Positions 42,124 through 51,797 of a stretch of 64,000 nt of DNA are shown here, one piece after another (the stretch's first letter is position 1; each line of letters opens with the position of its first letter). Both the position numbers and the translations under genes were made by a program. Below the pieces are notes generated by a model that saw only the letters and a list, made by a program, of their open reading frames with translations, had not been told where the DNA came from and made no database searches. Location of the stretch: positions 434,001 through 498,000 of the forward strand of contig NZ_JAIVCC010000002.1 in assembly GCF_020866905.1 (NCBI RefSeq), written 5' to 3'. Origin of the DNA: Salinimicrobium sediminilitoris. Its GTDB lineage: Bacteria > Bacteroidota > Bacteroidia > Flavobacteriales > Flavobacteriaceae.

Positions 42124-42297
42124 TTAAGCTTTTTCTCTTTCCAGGCGTTTCTTTTCTTTCCTTTCATCGAGCATTTCTTTAACTGCTCCTCCAATCCAAT
42201 AAGGAATTATGGCTGTTAAGAACAACATTACCCAAAACCCGATGAGCAGTATAATAAGAAAAGCTAAAAAGCCCAGATATTGATCAAATTCAAACAT
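42124..42297 (-). CDS. Small membrane protein, unknown
   Basis: 57 residues from ATG 42297 (MFEFDQYLGFLAFL); the longer frame to 42351 is less likely because it adds a polar tail before the membrane part. One long membrane span or two short ones (about residues 8-40) and then a highly charged tail ending ERKEKKRLEREKA. No family recognised. It is convergent with the TonB receptor and divergent from fumC. Confidence 0.6.
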   Translation of the reverse strand: MFEFDQYLGFLAFLIILLIGFWVMLFLTAIIPYWIGGAVKEMLDERKEKKRLEREKA

Positions 42298-42464
42298 GTT
42301 TGCTATTTTATTGAATCTTTGCCAAAGATAGAAACTCTGAGAGGTAATCACAAAAGTTTTTATTTTATTTTTTGTTCACTGGACTTCAGAGAATTTGTGG
42401 GATATTTTTCTCTTGCGCCATCTAATTTTGTTCTTTTTAAAGTGCTTAAATTTTGGCGAAAATG

Positions 42465-42472
42465 TAAATTTG
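42465..42472 (+). promoter_or_regulatory. TAnnTTTG (-7) element before fumC
   Basis: TAAATTTG lies 19 nt before the fumC ATG at 42492. Confidence 0.45.
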
Positions 42473-42491
42473 TAATAAACCCAATACAATC

Positions 42492-43889
42492 ATGGAATAC
42501 AGAATAGAAAAAGATACAATGGGGGAAGTCAAAGTCCCTTCAGATAAACTGTGGGGAGCACAAACAGAACGCTCCCGAAATAACTTTAAAATTGGTGCTC
42601 CCGGTTCTATGCCTCTGGAGATCATTTACGGCTTTGCCTACCTTAAAAAAGCTGCAGCTTTTACCAACTGTGAACTTGGTGCTCTTACTGTAGACAAAAG
42701 AGATTATATCGCCCGGGTATGCGACGAGATCCTTGAAGGAAAGCATGATGATCAATTTCCTTTGGTGATATGGCAAACAGGAAGTGGGACTCAAAGTAAC
42801 ATGAACCTCAATGAGGTTATAGCAAATCGTGCCCAGCAAATTGCAGGCAAAGAGATTGGAGAGGGTGAAAAAGTACTTTCTCCCAATGATGATGTAAACA
42901 AATCCCAATCGTCCAATGACACTTTCCCTACAGGCATGCACATTGCGGTTTATAAGAAGATCGTGGAAACAACAATTCCCGGAGTTAAGAAACTGCGCAA
43001 TACTTTAAAGAAGAAGTCGGAAGAATTTAAGGACGTAGTAAAAATTGGTCGTACCCACTTCATGGATGCCACTCCCCTAACCCTGGGACAGGAATTCAGC
43101 GGCTATGTTTCCCAGCTTGACCACGGTCTAAATGCTCTTGAAAACACTTTGCCCCACCTTTCGGAACTGGCTTTGGGAGGAACAGCCGTTGGAACAGGAT
43201 TGAATACTCCAAAAGGTTACTCTAAACGTGTTGCAGAATTTATTGCGAAGTTCACAGAGCTCCCCTTTATTTCTGCACCAAATAAGTTCGAGGCTCTTGC
43301 TGCACATGACGCTTTTGTGGAGACCAGTGGCGCTTTAAAAACACTTGCAGTTTCTCTTAATAAAATTGCCAATGATGTTCGTATGCTGGCATCTGGTCCA
43401 AGAAGTGGTATTGGAGAGATCTTAATCCCCGCTAATGAACCGGGATCTTCTATTATGCCCGGTAAAGTAAACCCGACCCAGGTAGAAGCCCTAACCATGG
43501 TTTGCGCCCAGGTAATAGGAAATGATGTTACCATCAATGTTGGAGGGATGCAGGGACAGTTTGAACTCAATGTGTTTAAACCGGTAATGGCTGCTAATAT
43601 CCTTCAAAGTGCACAACTTCTTGGAGATGCCTGTGCATCTTTTGATGAACATTGTGCTGCGGGAATTGAACCTAACAAGCCGAGAATACAGGAGCTTCTT
43701 AACAATTCCCTCATGCTGGTAACTGCCCTAAACACAAAAATAGGATATTACAAAGCAGCCGAAATCGCAAATACTGCGCATAAAAACGGCACTACATTAA
43801 AAGAAGAAGCAGTGAATTTAGGATATGTCTCTGCCGAGGAATTTGATGAATGGGTCAAACCTCAGGATATGGTTGGTTCCCTAAAATAA
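42492..43889 (+). CDS. fumC: Class II fumarate hydratase
   Basis: 465 residues, standard length. The class II lyase signature [11 protein letters not shown] (about residues 318-328), the catalytic region [17 protein letters not shown] and the anion site [13 protein letters not shown] are present. It hydrates fumarate to malate in the TCA cycle and needs no iron. A terminator follows. Confidence 0.96.
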   Translation: MEYRIEKDTMGEVKVPSDKLWGAQTERSRNNFKIGAPGSMPLEIIYGFAYLKKAAAFTNCELGALTVDKRDYIARVCDEILEGKHDDQFPLVIWQTGSGTQSNMNLNEVIANRAQQIAGKEIGEGEKVLSPNDDVNKSQSSNDTFPTGMHIAVYKKIVETTIPGVKKLRNTLKKKSEEFKDVVKIGRTHFMDATPLTLGQEFSGYVSQLDHGLNALENTLPHLSELALGGTAVGTGLNTPKGYSKRVAEFIAKFTELPFISAPNKFEALAAHDAFVETSGALKTLAVSLNKIANDVRMLASGPRSGIGEILIPANEPGSSIMPGKVNPTQVEALTMVCAQVIGNDVTINVGGMQGQFELNVFKPVMAANILQSAQLLGDACASFDEHCAAGIEPNKPRIQELLNNSLMLVTALNTKIGYYKAAEIANTAHKNGTTLKEEAVNLGYVSAEEFDEWVKPQDMVGSLK

Positions 43890-43904
43890 ATTTATAACTA
43901 CATC

Positions 43905-43946
43905 AAAAAGAGGGTCTTAAAATATAGGTTTTTAAGACTCTTTTTT
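43905..43946 (+). terminator. Terminator after fumC
   Basis: GTCTTAAAA (43914-43922) pairs with TTTTTAAGAC (43929-43938); a lower AAAAAGAG/CTCTTTTTT stem extends it and a T-run follows. Confidence 0.75.
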
Positions 43947-44024
43947 ATTTAAGAAAATCCTGTTTTTAGTCTCCTCATATTTCAGTAAAAAATCCTATTT
44001 TCACAGCCTTATTCCCTACACCTA

Positions 44025-44426
44025 ATGATAAAAAAAGTCGAACTCAACTGCGGAGTGATCTGGGTTCATGACAGGATACTTATAAATGAAATGAACGAAG
44101 GGGCTCTACTGGATGTGGAGACAAACAGGAAAATTTTGCAAATTGGTCACGATAGTTTTAATAATGACTTTTTTGGTTACATCTCCCACAGGATAAACTC
44201 TTACGCCGTAAATCCCATGGTATATAGAGAATCTGCAGAAAACCCTCAATTAAAAGCAATAGCTGTCGTTTCCAAAGATCCCGTGACCCGTCAAACTGCA
44301 CTTCTTGAACAGCAGTTTTATGCAAATAAGAACTGCTTTAAGATCTTCAGTTCACTCGAAGAAGCCACAGCATGGATGTTTGAATTGATCAATTCCTATT
44401 CAAATGCAAATTCTGTAAGGTTATAA
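44025..44426 (+). CDS. SpoIIAA/STAS-like protein, unknown function
   Basis: 133 residues, soluble, alternating short strands and helices. The fold pattern (a strand at VIWVHDRILIN, a helix, central LKAIAVVSKD strand and a C-terminal SLEEATAWMFELI helix) resembles STAS/SpoIIAA-like proteins, but no catalytic motif is seen and the family call is a guess. Its last 31 nt overlap the end of hutH on the other strand. Confidence 0.5.
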   Translation: MIKKVELNCGVIWVHDRILINEMNEGALLDVETNRKILQIGHDSFNNDFFGYISHRINSYAVNPMVYRESAENPQLKAIAVVSKDPVTRQTALLEQQFYANKNCFKIFSSLEEATAWMFELINSYSNANSVRL

Positions 44427-45901
44427 TTCTTTAGAAACTTCCTGGCTTTCTGGATATAAGGTGCCATCACAATATCCTCCTTGACTAAAGGAACTTCCTT
44501 TCGGAAATCCTCGATAAGTTTTTGCAGCATAGGAGAAGTTTTGTGCTTTCCTCTATAGGAAAGCGCCTGGGAGGCATTATAAAGCTCGATCGCCAGTACC
44601 GTAGCTACATTATCAATTACCTTCACAACTTTTGTAGCCGCATTAGCCCCCATACTTACGTGATCTTCCTGCCCGTTCGAAGACACAATCGAATCAATAC
44701 TTGCAGGGCTGCAAAGTTGTTTGTTCTGGCTAACTATGCTGGCAGCAGTGTATTGCGGAATCATGAATCCGCTGTTGAGACCGGGAGCATCCACCAGGAA
44801 AGCGGGCCCTCTCAAGCCCGAAACCAGTTGATATATCCTTCTTTCTGAAATATTTCCCAGCTCTGCCATTGCAATGGCAAGATAATCTAGAGGCAGGGCA
44901 ATTGGTTGTCCGTGAAAATTCCCTCCGGAAATGATCTTATCGGCATCCACAAAAATGTTCGGATTATCGGTAACCGAATTGATCTCTGTTTTAAAACTTT
45001 TATAGACAAAATCGAGAGTATCCTTGCTCGCACCATGTACCTGCGGAATACACCTAAAAGAATATGGATCCTGCACATTCTGTTTTACCTGTTCCGCAAT
45101 CTCACTACCCTCCAGGATCTTTCTTATTCTTTCGGCTGTTTTTATCTGTCCCCTGTGGGGTCTTACAAGATGTACCAACTCATTAAAAGGAGAAATATTA
45201 CAATCAAATGCATCCACAGACAGAGCTCCAATAATATCGGCCCACATAGAAAGCCGGTTAGCCTTAAGAAGGGCATAAACCCCGTGAGCACTCATGAACT
45301 GAGTTCCGTTGAGCAAGGCCAACCCTTCTTTTGATTGTAAAGTGATAGGTTCCCAACCGAATTTCTTCAGCATTTCTTCGGAAGGAATTATTTTTCCGTC
45401 GAGATAGACTTCTCCCTTTCCGATCAAAGGCAGCGACAAATGGGCCAGCGGAGCCAAATCGCCCGAAGCTCCCAACGAACCCTGGGAGTATACCACCGGC
45501 AGCACATCTTCGTTAAAAAAGTCTATCAACCTGTTAACCGTCTCCATTGACACCCCTGAATGTCCATAGTTAAGTGACTGAATTTTAAGCAGAAGCATTA
45601 ATCTTATGATAGGTTTTGATACTTTTTCCCCTGTTCCGCAGGCGTGAGACATTACAAGGTTCTCCTGAAGTTTAGTAAGATTTTCAGAAGAGATCTTTAC
45701 GTTACACAAAGATCCAAAACCGGTATTTATGCCATAAATGGGAGTTTTATTCTCCTTCATCTTATTGTCGAGATACTTTCTCGCCTTCTCGATATGATAA
45801 ATAGCCTCCTCACTTAAAGCAAGACTTTTTTTCTTTTCCAGTATCTCTCTTATTTCTTCAATATCAAGAACAGAAGAACTTATATAATGACAATCTCTCA
45901 T
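44396..45901 (-). CDS. hutH: Histidine ammonia-lyase
   Basis: 501 residues. The MIO prosthetic group forms from Ala-Ser-Gly in GSLGASGDLAPLAHLSL. The substrate-selecting pair is Ser-His in VMSHACGTG, the pattern of histidine ammonia-lyases; tyrosine and phenylalanine lyases have other residues there. It converts histidine to urocanate. hutU, hutI and hutG are not adjacent. It follows nnr with a shared base (TAATG), so they are co-translated, an unusual pairing. Confidence 0.9.
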   Translation of the reverse strand: MRDCHYISSSVLDIEEIREILEKKKSLALSEEAIYHIEKARKYLDNKMKENKTPIYGINTGFGSLCNVKISSENLTKLQENLVMSHACGTGEKVSKPIIRLMLLLKIQSLNYGHSGVSMETVNRLIDFFNEDVLPVVYSQGSLGASGDLAPLAHLSLPLIGKGEVYLDGKIIPSEEMLKKFGWEPITLQSKEGLALLNGTQFMSAHGVYALLKANRLSMWADIIGALSVDAFDCNISPFNELVHLVRPHRGQIKTAERIRKILEGSEIAEQVKQNVQDPYSFRCIPQVHGASKDTLDFVYKSFKTEINSVTDNPNIFVDADKIISGGNFHGQPIALPLDYLAIAMAELGNISERRIYQLVSGLRGPAFLVDAPGLNSGFMIPQYTAASIVSQNKQLCSPASIDSIVSSNGQEDHVSMGANAATKVVKVIDNVATVLAIELYNASQALSYRGKHKTSPMLQKLIEDFRKEVPLVKEDIVMAPYIQKARKFLKNYNLTEFAFE

Positions 45902-47430
45902 TAGGAATTGTTGGTTTGTTTGTTTTCAAAAAGGTCAAATATGGCCGCTCCTGTATTTTTAGCAATATCTCCTGCTATTACTCCTTCATAGCTAAGTTTT
46001 TCGGCTGCAAGATCGCCCGATTTCCCATGCAGATAAACTCCCAGTACCGCTGCACGTAAAGGTTCATAACCCTGGCCAATAAGGGCTGTAAGGATCCCCG
46101 TTAGGACATCGCCGCTACCTGCTGTTGCCATCCCGGGATTTCCTGTTGTGTTGATAAAAATATCATTTGGGGCCACAGTAAAGGTGTAAGTCCCTTTTAT
46201 CACCACCACAACCTTATATTTTGTAGCAAAGGATCTTACCTTCTCAAGTTTTTCAAAATCATCTTTCCAGGAACCAATTAATCTCTCCAGTTCTTTAGGG
46301 TGAGGAGTCAACAAACTGCCTTCGGGTAAATGATCAAGTAATTTATTATTTTTCGAAAGTATATTTAGTCCATCGGCGTCTATGACCATGGGTTTTCTGT
46401 AATTTTTCAGCAATTGCTCAAAAGCCTTCACTGTTTCTTCATTAGTCCCTACTCCTATTCCAAAACCTATCACATCTGGCTCAAGATCAAATTCCAGATT
46501 TGTAAGCATCTCATTATGAGAGTCGGTTAAGACCATAGCTTCAGGAAGGGACGTTTGAAGTATTTCATAACCGCATTTAGGCGCAAAAATAGTCACCAGC
46601 CCAGCACCCGCCCGCATTGCGGCAGTTGCAGAAAGACAAACGCTGCCTATTTTCCCGTAGCTCCCTCCAATAATGAGGGCATGGCCGTAAGTGCCTTTAT
46701 GGGAAAACCTTTTACGGGGAGTGTAAAGTGCTTTGGCTTCAGGTTTTGAAATTAACTGGGCTGCAGCCGGGGCATTCTGAAGAAAATCGGTGTCCAGACC
46801 AATATCCAGAATTTGAAGGTCCCCCACAAATGGCGCAGTACCGGGCATGTAAAATGCCATTTTTGGCACCTGAAAAGTAATGGTATAGCTTGCCTGAATG
46901 ATCGACTCCTCGTCTTCAACCGCGGCATCGGCCATAAGCCCCGACGGCATATCAATAGACAGAACAAAAGCACCTGAACCGTTAATGTGCCTTACCAGCG
47001 AAGCAACCCAATCGGGCAGCGGACGGTTTAGTCCTACTCCAAAGATGGCATCCACAACAAAATCTCCGTATTTTATTTCAGGGAAATCTTCTTCAGATTT
47101 TAAAAGTATGGGCCATTCTTTACTATGATTCTTAACCCGATCATAATTCAGCAAAAAGTCCTGGGAACGTTGGTCGCTGTAGTTTACGATATATATGGTA
47201 ACATCGTAACCTGCTTCTATCAACTGCCGGCCAACTACCAGGCCGTCCCCTCCATTATTACCTATTCCGCAAAAGATCTTGACAGGAATAGGAGCTCCCT
47301 CCAATCGCCTGTGGATCTCTTCGAACACCAGGCTGGCAGCTCTCTCCATAAGTTCGGTGGAGGATATCCCCTGCTTTTCAATGGTGAGCTTATCGGCCTC
47401 CTTTATTTGTTTGGCGCTAAGGATCTTCAT
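45901..47430 (-). CDS. nnr: Bifunctional NAD(P)H-hydrate epimerase/dehydratase
   Basis: 509 residues. The N-terminal YjeF epimerase (about 1-215) has CGIGNNGGDGLVVGR and VVDAIFGVGLNR; the C-terminal ribokinase-like dehydratase (about 225-505) has TPHPKELERLIG and GNPGMATAGSGDVLTG. Together they repair hydrated NADH and NADPH. The fused form matches E. coli Nnr. Upstream of hutH in one message. Confidence 0.94.
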   Translation of the reverse strand: MKILSAKQIKEADKLTIEKQGISSTELMERAASLVFEEIHRRLEGAPIPVKIFCGIGNNGGDGLVVGRQLIEAGYDVTIYIVNYSDQRSQDFLLNYDRVKNHSKEWPILLKSEEDFPEIKYGDFVVDAIFGVGLNRPLPDWVASLVRHINGSGAFVLSIDMPSGLMADAAVEDEESIIQASYTITFQVPKMAFYMPGTAPFVGDLQILDIGLDTDFLQNAPAAAQLISKPEAKALYTPRKRFSHKGTYGHALIIGGSYGKIGSVCLSATAAMRAGAGLVTIFAPKCGYEILQTSLPEAMVLTDSHNEMLTNLEFDLEPDVIGFGIGVGTNEETVKAFEQLLKNYRKPMVIDADGLNILSKNNKLLDHLPEGSLLTPHPKELERLIGSWKDDFEKLEKVRSFATKYKVVVVIKGTYTFTVAPNDIFINTTGNPGMATAGSGDVLTGILTALIGQGYEPLRAAVLGVYLHGKSGDLAAEKLSYEGVIAGDIAKNTGAAIFDLFENKQTNNS

Positions 47431-47546
47431 TGGTCTTTGCTTTTTGAAAAGTTATACAAATATAGAATTTCCATTGGCCCTATCCCTGCCTTATCTATTT
47501 CTGTTGAAAATTTCCTTAATAAACCCTCATTCTTTTCTGAAATTAA

Positions 47547-47554
47547 TAAATTTG
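47547..47554 (+). promoter_or_regulatory. TAnnTTTG (-7) element before gcvT
   Basis: TAAATTTG lies 17 nt before the gcvT ATG at 47572. Confidence 0.45.
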
Positions 47555-47571
47555 TGCAAAATAATTTTTAA

Positions 47572-48654
47572 ATGAAAAATACTGCCCTTACCTCTACCCA
47601 TATAGAACTTGGAGCCAAAATGGTTCCTTTCGCAGGTTATAACATGCCCGTTTCTTATGATGGTGTAAATATTGAACACGAAACCGTAAGAAAAGCGGTA
47701 GGTGTATTTGACGTTTCTCACATGGGAGAATTCCTCATCACCGGGGAAAATGCTCTCGCATTGATCCAGAAAATAAGCTCCAACGATGCTTCCAAACTTA
47801 CAGATGGCAAGGCCCAGTACAGCTGTATGCCCAACAACGAAGGGGGTATTGTAGATGACCTTATCATTTATCGCTTCAACGAAGAGAAATACCTTCTTGT
47901 AGTAAATGCTTCTAATATTGAGAAGGACTGGAACTGGATCTCTCAACACAATACTATGGATGCCACCATGCGCGATCTTTCAGATGAATATTCGCTGCTG
48001 GCTATCCAGGGACCTAAAGCTGCCGAAGCTATGCAGTCCCTTACAGATGTTGATCTTAAAGAAATAAAATTCTACACCTTTGAAGTGGCACCTTTTGGCG
48101 GAGCCGAAAATGTAATCATATCGGCTACGGGATATACCGGCAGCGGCGGATTTGAGATCTACGTAAAGAACGATGATGCCCAGCGGGTATGGGACAGGGT
48201 TTTTGAAGCAGGTGCAGACTATGGCATAAAACCGGTTGGTCTTGCTGCAAGAGATACTTTGCGACTGGAAATGGGCTTTTGTCTCTACGGAAATGACATT
48301 GATGACACTACTTCCCCAATAGAAGCAGGTCTTGGGTGGATCACGAAGTTCACAAAGGACTTTGTAAATTCTGAAGCTCTTAAGGAACAAAAAGAAAATG
48401 GTCCCGCCCGAAAGCTGATTGGTTTCGAACTTAACGAACGTGGTATTCCCCGCCAGGGCTATGACATCGTAGATGATAATGGCAAGGTTATTGGCAATGT
48501 AACTTCAGGAACCATGTCCCCATCTCTTGAAAAAGGTATTGGAATGGGCTATGTTCCTGTAGAGTTGGCCAAGCCGGGAAGTCGAATTAATATCCAGATA
48601 CGCAAAAAAACCCTTCCTGCTACAGTGGTCAAAATGCCATTTTATAAAGGATAG
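47572..48654 (+). CDS. gcvT: Glycine cleavage T protein (aminomethyltransferase)
   Basis: 360 residues. It transfers a methylene group from H-protein-bound aminomethyl to tetrahydrofolate. Motifs: [13 protein letters not shown] at the start, the folate-site aspartate in [26 protein letters not shown] and a C-terminal barrel with [12 protein letters not shown]. gcvH and gcvP are not in the window, as is common in Bacteroidota where these genes are scattered. It is followed 3 nt later by a reductase gene. Confidence 0.95.
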   Translation: MKNTALTSTHIELGAKMVPFAGYNMPVSYDGVNIEHETVRKAVGVFDVSHMGEFLITGENALALIQKISSNDASKLTDGKAQYSCMPNNEGGIVDDLIIYRFNEEKYLLVVNASNIEKDWNWISQHNTMDATMRDLSDEYSLLAIQGPKAAEAMQSLTDVDLKEIKFYTFEVAPFGGAENVIISATGYTGSGGFEIYVKNDDAQRVWDRVFEAGADYGIKPVGLAARDTLRLEMGFCLYGNDIDDTTSPIEAGLGWITKFTKDFVNSEALKEQKENGPARKLIGFELNERGIPRQGYDIVDDNGKVIGNVTSGTMSPSLEKGIGMGYVPVELAKPGSRINIQIRKKTLPATVVKMPFYKG

Positions 48655-48657
48655 TTT

Positions 48658-49476
48658 TTGAAAAAAATATTGATCTTAGGGGGAAGCGGCTTTATCGGGA
48701 ATTCCCTGTATAAAGAGCTTTACCCCTATTTTGATACCCACGCTACTTACCGCACAGAAAATGCCTTTTTTGCAAAGAACCAAAAATTCCATCAGTTCGA
48801 CCTTGAGCGGGAAAGTGCAAGTATTATTCTGGAAAACCTGCGTCCTAATGTAATCGTTTCTGCTCTCCGCGGAAATTTCCTCGCACAGGTACATACCCAT
48901 TTTGAAATTATAGATTACATTCAAAAGAACAAGAACACGAAGCTTATTTTTCTTTCTTCGGCCAATGTTTTTGACGCTTTTACAAACTACCCTTCTTACG
49001 AATACGACAAAACACTTTCTCAAAGTGTTTACGGAAGGTTCAAGATCAAAATTGAAAATGCACTGCTGCGACTGCCCAACAATAAATATGTTATTGCCAG
49101 GCTGCCTATGGTTTTTGGAGCCAACTCCCCCCGCGTGAATGAGATCAAACGCCAGCTGAAGGAACATGAGGCTATTGAAGTTTTTTCCAATGTAGTTGTG
49201 AATGCTACTTACGAAGCTAAGGTAACCCAGCAACTGCACTATATCATCAATAGAAACAGGCAGGGCGTATTTCACCTTGGAAGCAATGATCTTATTCATC
49301 ACAATGATCTGGTAGGCGAAATTTGTGAAGCTCTGGGAGAAAAGAAGCCACTGCTTAAGAATGTTTACGACTCCAACTTTGACCGCTTTCTGGCCGTTAT
49401 TCCAAAAGATAACCTTCTTCCAAAGAATTTACAGATCTCCATCCAGGATGTAGTGGGCAGCACCCTGGTTTCCTAG
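48658..49476 (+). CDS. NAD-dependent sugar epimerase/reductase, RmlD-like, TTG start
   Basis: 272 residues. Rossmann start KKILILGGSGFIGNSLY, and the catalytic tyrosine-lysine pair in YGRFKIK. This is an extended SDR resembling dTDP-4-dehydrorhamnose reductases, but no sugar-nucleotide genes lie near. The start is TTG (48658), 3 nt after gcvT; no ATG is available before the nucleotide-binding motif, so TTG is required. Confidence 0.78.
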   Translation: MKKILILGGSGFIGNSLYKELYPYFDTHATYRTENAFFAKNQKFHQFDLERESASIILENLRPNVIVSALRGNFLAQVHTHFEIIDYIQKNKNTKLIFLSSANVFDAFTNYPSYEYDKTLSQSVYGRFKIKIENALLRLPNNKYVIARLPMVFGANSPRVNEIKRQLKEHEAIEVFSNVVVNATYEAKVTQQLHYIINRNRQGVFHLGSNDLIHHNDLVGEICEALGEKKPLLKNVYDSNFDRFLAVIPKDNLLPKNLQISIQDVVGSTLVS

Positions 49477-49550
49477 TTGTTAATCTTCTACTAATTCTAT
49501 TTTGCCCTCTGCGAGGTTATGTAACTTTAGTAAAACTAAAACCAGAAGCT

Positions 49551-49841
49551 ATGCAAATTCTAGACAAAAATGAGATCAACAAGAGACTGGAAGACCTTGA
49601 AGGATGGGAGTTTAAAGATGATGCCATTCATACCTCCTTTCAATTTGAAAATTTCAAAGAAGCATTTTCGGTTATGGTAAGGATCGCTTTTGAAGCCGAA
49701 GCCCAGCAACACCATCCCGACTGGTCAAATGTTTACAATGAACTACAAATTTCCCTCTCCACACACGATGCCGGCGGAGTGACCGAAAAGGATTTTAAAC
49801 TGGCGCGGAGCATTGAAAATATAGTAGATGCAGGGGAATAA
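49551..49841 (+). CDS. phhB: Pterin-4a-carbinolamine dehydratase
   Basis: 96 residues. The catalytic histidine motif QQHHPDWSNVYNEL (HHPDW) and the C-terminal HDAGGVTEKDFKLA define the family. It dehydrates 4a-hydroxytetrahydropterin, recycling the cofactor of aromatic amino-acid hydroxylases; no hydroxylase is present nearby. Confidence 0.93.
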   Translation: MQILDKNEINKRLEDLEGWEFKDDAIHTSFQFENFKEAFSVMVRIAFEAEAQQHHPDWSNVYNELQISLSTHDAGGVTEKDFKLARSIENIVDAGE

Positions 49842-49898
49842 TCTTTTTTAAGAGCTTGATGATTTTTCCTATTTTTACGCGACAATTAATACAAAGAA

Positions 49899-50627
49899 AT
49901 GGGAAGAGCATTCGAATTTAGGAAAGCACGCAAAATGAAACGTTGGTCTGCTATGGCCAAAGCTTTTACTCGCATTGGGAAAGATATTGTAATGGCCGTA
50001 AAAGAAGGCGGTCCAGATCCCGACACCAATTCCAGGTTGCGGGCCGTGATCCAAAATGCGAAGAGTGTCAACATGCCCAAAGATAATATCGAACGCGCTA
50101 TTAAACGGGCTTCAGATAAAAGTCAGGGTGACTATAAAATCGTGCTTTTTGAAGGTTATGCCCCACACGGGATCGCCGTGCTTGTAGAAACCGCTACAGA
50201 CAATAACAACCGCACAGTAGCCAATGTTCGGTCATATTTCAACAAATGCGACGGAAACCTTGGAACTTCAGGCTCTGTAGAATTCATGTTTGATCATTCC
50301 TGTAACTTCAGGATCCCAAAAGAGGGTCTTGATGCCGAAGAACTTGAACTGGAACTAATCGACTTTGGTGCCGAAGAAGTTTTCGAAGATGAAGATGGCA
50401 TTATTATTTATGCTCCTTTTGAAGCTTTTGGAGCCCTTCAGAAGGAATTGGAAAGTCGCGACATTGAGATCATTTCTTCAGGATTCGAATACATTCCGCA
50501 GGTAACTAAAAAATTATCTTCCGAAGAAGCAGCCGATGTTGAGAAACTTCTGGAAAAGCTGGAGGAGGACGATGATGTACAGCATGTATATCACACCATG
50601 GAAGAATCTACTGAAGAGGAAGAATAA
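49899..50627 (+). CDS. YebC/PmpR-family regulatory protein (TACO1 family)
   Basis: 242 residues. The start MGRAFEFRKARKMKRWSAMAK and the sequences MPKDNIERAIKRA and GYAPHGIAVLVETATDNNNRT match the family. YebC proteins have been described as DNA-binding regulators and, more recently, as translation factors for polyproline stretches. The acidic C-terminus (EEEE) is typical. Single gene. Confidence 0.94.
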   Translation: MGRAFEFRKARKMKRWSAMAKAFTRIGKDIVMAVKEGGPDPDTNSRLRAVIQNAKSVNMPKDNIERAIKRASDKSQGDYKIVLFEGYAPHGIAVLVETATDNNNRTVANVRSYFNKCDGNLGTSGSVEFMFDHSCNFRIPKEGLDAEELELELIDFGAEEVFEDEDGIIIYAPFEAFGALQKELESRDIEIISSGFEYIPQVTKKLSSEEAADVEKLLEKLEEDDDVQHVYHTMEESTEEEE

Positions 50628-50633
50628 CAATAA

Positions 50634-50766
50634 GGGCCTGTTTTAAAGGTCTGATTTTTTGTTAACCTGAACATGTTTCAGGTTCTCATCATTACTAAAA
50701 ATCAGATTAATGAGATTCTGAAATAAATTCAGAATGACGCTTAAATGGCTTTTCAGACAGTCTCTC
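50634..50766. repeat. Inverted-repeat-bounded intergenic element, copy 3
   Basis: The right end GGCTTTTCAGACAGTCTCTC resembles that of copy 2 (GGCTTTTAACAGTCTCC), and the left end GGGCCTGTTTTAAA resembles GAGGCTGTCTAAA. Inside, ATTCTGAA/TTCAGAAT (50715-50735) and AACCTGAA/TTCAGGTT (about 50664-50684) form hairpins. It fills the gap before the CDF gene. Confidence 0.6.
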
Positions 50767-50779
50767 TAGATTAAACTTC

Positions 50780-51667
50780 ATGAAAACCGACGCGCACCAA
50801 AAGGCAATCAAAGCCTCTTACTATAGCATTTTTGGAAATGCGGCTTTAGCCATAATAAAAGGTGTGACCGGTATCTTTGGAAACTCCTATGCACTTATCG
50901 CCGATGCCATAGAGTCTACCACCGATGTTTTTTCAAGCCTTCTCGTGCTTTTTGGCTTAAAATATTCTGCCCGCCCGGCAGATGAAAATCATCCTTATGG
51001 GCACGGTCGTGTAGAACCTCTTATCACATTTGCTGTGGTGGGTTTCCTGGTTGTTTCGGCTACCATTATTGTAATGGAAAGTATTGAAAACATTCAAACC
51101 CCGCACAAGGTACCGAAACCTTATACCCTGATAGTTCTGGCGGCAATAATCTTTACCAAAGAGATCTTTTACAGGTTCATCAATAAAAAAAGTGAGGAAA
51201 CAAAAAGCAGCTCTTTAAAAGCCGATGCCTGGCACCACCGTAGTGATGCTATCACCTCCCTAATGGCTTTTATTGGAATTTCCATTGCCCTATTTATGGG
51301 AAAAGGATACGAAACTGCCGATGATTGGGCGGCTCTGTTTGCTTCAGGATTTATTCTTTACAACGCCTATCTCATCTTAAGGCCTGCCCTGGGGGAAATC
51401 ATGGATGAACATCTTTATGATGACATGGTTGAAGAGATTCGGGAGATCTCTCAAAAGGAGCAGGGAGTAATTGAGACCGAAAAATGTTTTATCCGTAAAA
51501 CCGGAATGACTTTTCATGTAGATCTTCACGTAATTGTTGACGGTGAACTTTCGGTCAACCAGGGTCATGAAATTGCTCACAATCTTAAAGATCGCCTGTT
51601 GCATGAAATGCCCGAGGTGGCCGATATCCTCATCCACATCGAGCCGCACGACACAAACCACTCCTAA
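50780..51667 (+). CDS. Cation diffusion facilitator (CDF) family transporter
   Basis: 295 residues. The metal site of the first helices (ALIADAIESTTDVFS), HPYGHGR, and the second site ADAWHHRSDAITS in helix 5 are present, with six membrane helices and a cytoplasmic C-terminal domain (about 205-295) rich in His, Asp and Glu. The DxxxD-type residues fit Zn2+, Fe2+ or Cd2+ export; sequence does not decide. Single gene. Confidence 0.9.
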   Translation: MKTDAHQKAIKASYYSIFGNAALAIIKGVTGIFGNSYALIADAIESTTDVFSSLLVLFGLKYSARPADENHPYGHGRVEPLITFAVVGFLVVSATIIVMESIENIQTPHKVPKPYTLIVLAAIIFTKEIFYRFINKKSEETKSSSLKADAWHHRSDAITSLMAFIGISIALFMGKGYETADDWAALFASGFILYNAYLILRPALGEIMDEHLYDDMVEEIREISQKEQGVIETEKCFIRKTGMTFHVDLHVIVDGELSVNQGHEIAHNLKDRLLHEMPEVADILIHIEPHDTNHS

Positions 51668-51690
51668 AAAATGCCATTTTTGACATCCTT
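51667..51690. repeat. Short post-CDS repeat AAATGNCATTTTTGACA, first copy
   Basis: AAAAATGCCATTTTTGACATC follows the CDF stop codon. The same pattern AAATGACATTTTTGACACC follows the NYN gene at 52535. The AAAAATG/CATTTTT halves are self-complementary and T-rich, so they may weakly end transcription. Confidence 0.4.
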
Positions 51691-51797
51691 TTTTTTAGCC
51701 TTCCCCTCTGCTAAATAAATACTAATCCTGCTCCCCCGTCTGCAGGGTAGAAGTCAATTCCCTATCTTTATAGGATAATCAAGAAATTTTGAATTAA

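Noticed and set aside
47431-47571. Gap upstream of gcvT considered as a glycine riboswitch
   Set aside because: The 141-nt gap lacks the paired aptamer features and the -7 element is only 17 nt before the ATG.
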